Shown here piece after piece: positions 60,533 to 64,000 of a stretch of 64,000 bases of DNA. Position 1 is the first letter of the stretch. Every line of letters begins with the position of its first letter. The stretch is from positions 1 to 64,000 of the forward strand of contig JALQYJ010000030.1 of NCBI GenBank assembly GCA_023254175.1, written 5' to 3'. The notes beneath the pieces are model-generated. The model had not been told where the DNA came from. It was given only the letters and a program-made list of their open reading frames with translations, and ran no database searches. The position numbers and the translations under genes are program-made. The stretch comes from Runella sp. Lineage in GTDB: Bacteria; Bacteroidota; Bacteroidia; Cytophagales; Spirosomataceae.

Positions 60533-62704
60533 ATGAATATGAAGAGCAAAACAACTACTTACTGGCGCTGCATGAGCGTAGCACTTGGAATGTTATTGGC
60601 AGTAGGTACGTTGATGGCCCAAGTCAAAATTACGTTTCCAGTTGAAAGAGCCATCTTTCAGAGAAACAATGCCAACCAAGCTGTCATCTCTATTGGTGGA
60701 TATTATACCCAAGCCGTTGACCGAATAGAAGCTCGACTTGTTCCAGTAATTACAGGCCAAGGGCAAGAAACTGCTTGGTCGACTATCCAATCAAACCCAC
60801 AAGGAGGGTCGTTTTTAGGGACACTAACAGGGCGTGGCGGTTGGTACACACTTGAAGTTAGGGCTTTTTATGGCCCCAATCAAGTAGGTCGCGATGCCAT
60901 TAGCCGCGTGGGTGTGGGTGAAGTGTTTTTAATTGCTGGACAATCAAATGCTCAAGGTTTTTTTGACTTTGGTGGCCCCGCTGCCACCGATGACCGCGTC
61001 AATGCTGTTACTTGGGACAATCAAAACTCTGATAAAACCAACAATCCAACCCTTACGTTTGCACAAGTTACAGCCAACATGGTCATCGGGCCACGCGGGC
61101 GTAGTGCATGGTGCTGGGGGGCGTTGGGAGACTTACTTGTCAGAAAACTAAATGTGCCAGTGATGTTTATGAATGCCTCTTGGTTTGATACATCTACTCA
61201 GAATTGGCTAGATGCCGCCAACGGTAAGCCCGTTGAAAGCCGAGTACCCGGCGTATTCTTACCACCAGGTATGCCCTATTCTAATTTCAAGACATCACTC
61301 CAATACTACGGTTCTATTTTAGGATTAAGGGCTATTTTATGGTTGCAAGGCGAAAACGATGCTGCCGCACGTGTAACGAAAACGGCTTACCAAAACTCAT
61401 TACAAGGCTTAGTAAATGTTGCTCGTATAGAACAAGGGGAAGTGTTATCTTCACTTCCGTGGGTATTATCACGCACTTCTCGTTACGCTTTCAATAACGC
61501 TTCATTTGTATCCCAGGATGTAATTGATGCCCAAACAGCCATTATAAATATTCCATTTAATAAATGCTATGGTGGGCCTTTTACGGATAACATTCAAGTA
61601 CCACGCCCAGCCAAAAATCCCGTCAATGGGCAGGATGACTATGTTCACTTTCAAGGCCAGGGTTTGGTAGACTTGGCTCGTGCATGGGACAACTCGCTTC
61701 CGCCAAGCTTTTTTGCAACTGTAGTGCCAGTTATGGCTCGTCAGCTTCTTCCTATTTCTATCACCTGCAACACACCTGCGGTAAGTTTTAACGCCAAAGC
61801 ACCCAACGGATTTACGTCCTATTTGTGGAGTACTGGTGAAACGACCCAAGCCATTACGGTTAAAGGAACAGGTACATATCAAGTGACCATGAAAGACAAT
61901 GCTGGTAATACCTACCTTACCGCTCCTATTACAGTATCCGAAAACGTAGAACCTCCAGTACCTACTATCACCCCAAGTGGCCAACAAGTGATATGCGCTG
62001 ATTCATCGCTTTTATTATCGGTTAATGTATCTTCCATTAACACCGTGACTTGGAGTAACTCTTTCGAAGGGCGTACTATTTCCGTTAGAAATCCTGGCCA
62101 ATACACGGCAAAAATCACCAACATTTATGGTTGTGTTTCTGCCAATTCAGCGCCAATAACCATCAAAACCATCAATGTAAAGGCACCTACGGTATTTCAA
62201 TCAGGGCCTTACAGCGTGCAAGCTCACCCCGATTCATCAATTTTTGCTTTTGCTGATTCGAAAGTTTCCAACATTTCTTGGGATTGGTCACAAGGTGGTC
62301 GAACATTAGCTAATACACAATCAGCCATTAAGGTCACCGACATTGGTACCTTTAGTGCCCGTTCGAGAGTGACGTTCGTGTCGGCTTCGGGGGGAAGTGC
62401 ACGAACGTGTGTTTCTCCTTATTCAGCCGTAGTATCATTCCGACCAGCAGATAAAGAAGAAGGTTTGATTATTTATCCAAACCCAACTCGCCAAGGGAAA
62501 ATCGCCATTGAAACCTTTGATAATTTGACAAATGTCCAAATAACTGTCGTTAATATTTCCGGGCAAGTGGTTTATCGTGAGAAACTTCCTACTTTAGACA
62601 TTCGTAAGGTGGTCGACTTATCTCATTTACCAGATGGCGAGTATATTTTCAAAATTTCGTCAACGACGCTTAATGACTCACGAAGAATTATTATAGATTA
62701 TTGA
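60533..62704 (+). CDS. sialate O-acetylesterase-like SGNH protein with T9SS type A C-terminal sorting domain
   Basis: VFLIAGQSNAQG, LWLQGENDA; C-terminus LIIYPNPTRQGKIAIETFDNLTNVQITVVNISGQVVYREKL...LPDGEYIFKISS. Confidence 0.88.
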   Translation: MNMKSKTTTYWRCMSVALGMLLAVGTLMAQVKITFPVERAIFQRNNANQAVISIGGYYTQAVDRIEARLVPVITGQGQETAWSTIQSNPQGGSFLGTLTGRGGWYTLEVRAFYGPNQVGRDAISRVGVGEVFLIAGQSNAQGFFDFGGPAATDDRVNAVTWDNQNSDKTNNPTLTFAQVTANMVIGPRGRSAWCWGALGDLLVRKLNVPVMFMNASWFDTSTQNWLDAANGKPVESRVPGVFLPPGMPYSNFKTSLQYYGSILGLRAILWLQGENDAAARVTKTAYQNSLQGLVNVARIEQGEVLSSLPWVLSRTSRYAFNNASFVSQDVIDAQTAIINIPFNKCYGGPFTDNIQVPRPAKNPVNGQDDYVHFQGQGLVDLARAWDNSLPPSFFATVVPVMARQLLPISITCNTPAVSFNAKAPNGFTSYLWSTGETTQAITVKGTGTYQVTMKDNAGNTYLTAPITVSENVEPPVPTITPSGQQVICADSSLLLSVNVSSINTVTWSNSFEGRTISVRNPGQYTAKITNIYGCVSANSAPITIKTINVKAPTVFQSGPYSVQAHPDSSIFAFADSKVSNISWDWSQGGRTLANTQSAIKVTDIGTFSARSRVTFVSASGGSARTCVSPYSAVVSFRPADKEEGLIIYPNPTRQGKIAIETFDNLTNVQITVVNISGQVVYREKLPTLDIRKVVDLSHLPDGEYIFKISSTTLNDSRRIIIDY

Positions 62705-62713
62705 TATTTTCGG

Positions 62714-62736
62714 GGCTTCTGTAGTGTACAGAAGCC
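62714..62736 (+). terminator. terminator after the esterase gene
   Basis: GGCTTCTGTA-GTG-TACAGAAGCC followed by TTTCTT. Confidence 0.8.
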
Positions 62737-62852
62737 TTTCTTATTAATTTTACAGCGCCGTTTAAAAACCAAACCACTTACATTTGGTTTACTTGGTGGA
62801 CATTCCTAATTTTAAGTACTAAGTTAATCTGCATTAACCAATCCCCATACGA

Positions 62853-63221
62853 ATGAATTATTTACCCTCAGACTACCTACCTATCCTCATTCAACTCGGC
62901 TTGGCATTGGCCTTCATCGTGGTGACTATGATAGTAACACACTCTATCGGTCCGAAGCGTAATAGCGAACGTAAAGACGAAGCTTTTGAATGTGGTATCG
63001 AATCAAAAGGAGATGCGCGCACTCCCATTTCTATCAAATATTTTCTAGTAGCCATTCTATTCGTCTTGTTTGACGTTGAGGTTATTTTTATGTACCCTTG
63101 GGCGGTCAACTTCCAAAAATTAGGGTCACAAGGATTTGTAGAAATGATTTTATTTATGGGCTTACTTTTGGCAGGCTTTTACTACATCATCCGTAAAGGT
63201 GTTTTAGACTGGGAAAAATAA
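62853..63221 (+). CDS. nuoA: NADH-quinone oxidoreductase subunit A
   Basis: RKDEAFECGIESKGDARTPISIKYFLVAILFVLFDVEVIFMYPWAV. Confidence 0.96.
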   Translation: MNYLPSDYLPILIQLGLALAFIVVTMIVTHSIGPKRNSERKDEAFECGIESKGDARTPISIKYFLVAILFVLFDVEVIFMYPWAVNFQKLGSQGFVEMILFMGLLLAGFYYIIRKGVLDWEK

Positions 63222-63240
63222 CAACGATTAACCATCAATT

Positions 63241-63786
63241 ATGGCAACTGATATAAAAATAGTAGAAGCTCCTGAAGGATTTGAAGGCTCGGGCTTCTTT
63301 GCTACCTCTTTTGATAAAGTAGTAGGCTTGGCCCGTAGCCACTCATTGTGGCCATTGCCGTTTGCAACCTCTTGCTGTGGAATTGAGTTTATGTCTACCA
63401 TGGCTTCGCGTTATGACTTAGCTCGCTTTGGCTCAGAGCGTCCTAGTTTTTCTCCTCGCCAAGCCGATATGTTGCTAGTTGCAGGCACAATTGCTAAAAA
63501 AATGGCCCCTGTATTGAAACAAGTATACCTTCAAATGGCCGAGCCCCGCTGGGTAATTGCCATTGGTGCTTGTGCCTCAAGCGGTGGGGTTTTTGATACA
63601 TACAGTGTTTTGCAAGGAATCGACCGTGTTATTCCTGTGGATGTATACGTGCCTGGTTGCCCTCCTCGCCCAGAGCAAATTTTGGAAGGCATCATGCAGG
63701 TTCGTGAACTTACCCACAACGAATCCCTCCGCCGTCGCAACGGGGCTGAATACCAAGCTCTGTTGGCATCGTATAATATTCAGTAA
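63241..63786 (+). CDS. nuoB: NADH-quinone oxidoreductase subunit B
   Basis: [66 protein letters not shown]. Confidence 0.98.
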   Translation: MATDIKIVEAPEGFEGSGFFATSFDKVVGLARSHSLWPLPFATSCCGIEFMSTMASRYDLARFGSERPSFSPRQADMLLVAGTIAKKMAPVLKQVYLQMAEPRWVIAIGACASSGGVFDTYSVLQGIDRVIPVDVYVPGCPPRPEQILEGIMQVRELTHNESLRRRNGAEYQALLASYNIQ

Positions 63787-63810
63787 TCAACGACTTTACC
63801 ATTGAGATTT

Positions 63811-64000
63811 ATGCTCAGCAACCAAACAGTAGCAGAAGAAATCGTCAAAAAATTTGGGGATGACGTCTATGATTTTGAAGAGCCTTTCGGACTACTTACG
63901 CTCACCACTACCCGTGAACAAATCATTCCGATGCTCGAATACCTCAAAAATCATTCGGATTTTAAAATTAGCTTTTTAACAGATATTACTGGGGTACATT
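63811..64000 (+). CDS. nuoC: NADH-quinone oxidoreductase subunit C (partial, runs off window)
   Basis: MLSNQTVAEEIVKKFGDDVYDFEEPFGLLTLTTTREQIIPMLEYLKNHSDFKISFLTDITGVH; follows nuoB. Confidence 0.9.
   Translation, partial: MLSNQTVAEEIVKKFGDDVYDFEEPFGLLTLTTTREQIIPMLEYLKNHSDFKISFLTDITGVH

Overview
64 kb window from a Bacteroidota genome. The content (SusC/SusD pairs, T9SS C-terminal domains, VCBS/FG-GAP proteins, few Shine-Dalgarno sites) looks Cytophagales-like. It is mostly intact housekeeping and nutrient-uptake genes: rpsA (partial), tRNA-Val, ppk1, gyrB, purB, ffh, nuoJ, nuoA/B/C (partial), ldcA, two SusC/SusD loci, a PQQ-dependent dehydrogenase, c-type cytochromes, sugar isomerase/oxidoreductase/MFS genes, and an ABC-transporter/esterase set in the E. 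coli ybbP-ybbA-tesA arrangement. I found no CRISPR array, rRNA, phage or intact mobile element. The observations most worth following up are: (1) the YbbAP-TesA-like cluster, where TesA carries a lipobox and is followed by an acyl-CoA ligase; (2) rpsA with a strong Shine-Dalgarno and a TTG start; (3) a canonical terminator hairpin plus T-tract embedded in the signal-peptide coding region of the gene after ffh; (4) a composite C/G-rich palindromic repeat between two genes, with a related sequence inserted in frame inside a VCBS gene; (5) a VCBS protein downstream of both SusCD pairs, one of them carrying a heme-c motif; (6) several decayed genes in ORF-poor gaps (Uma2, DUF2283, a two-component propeller sensor, and an SDR lacking its catalytic segment). 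Nothing here is convincingly a wholly new system. Functional calls rest on motif recognition by eye, without database searches.
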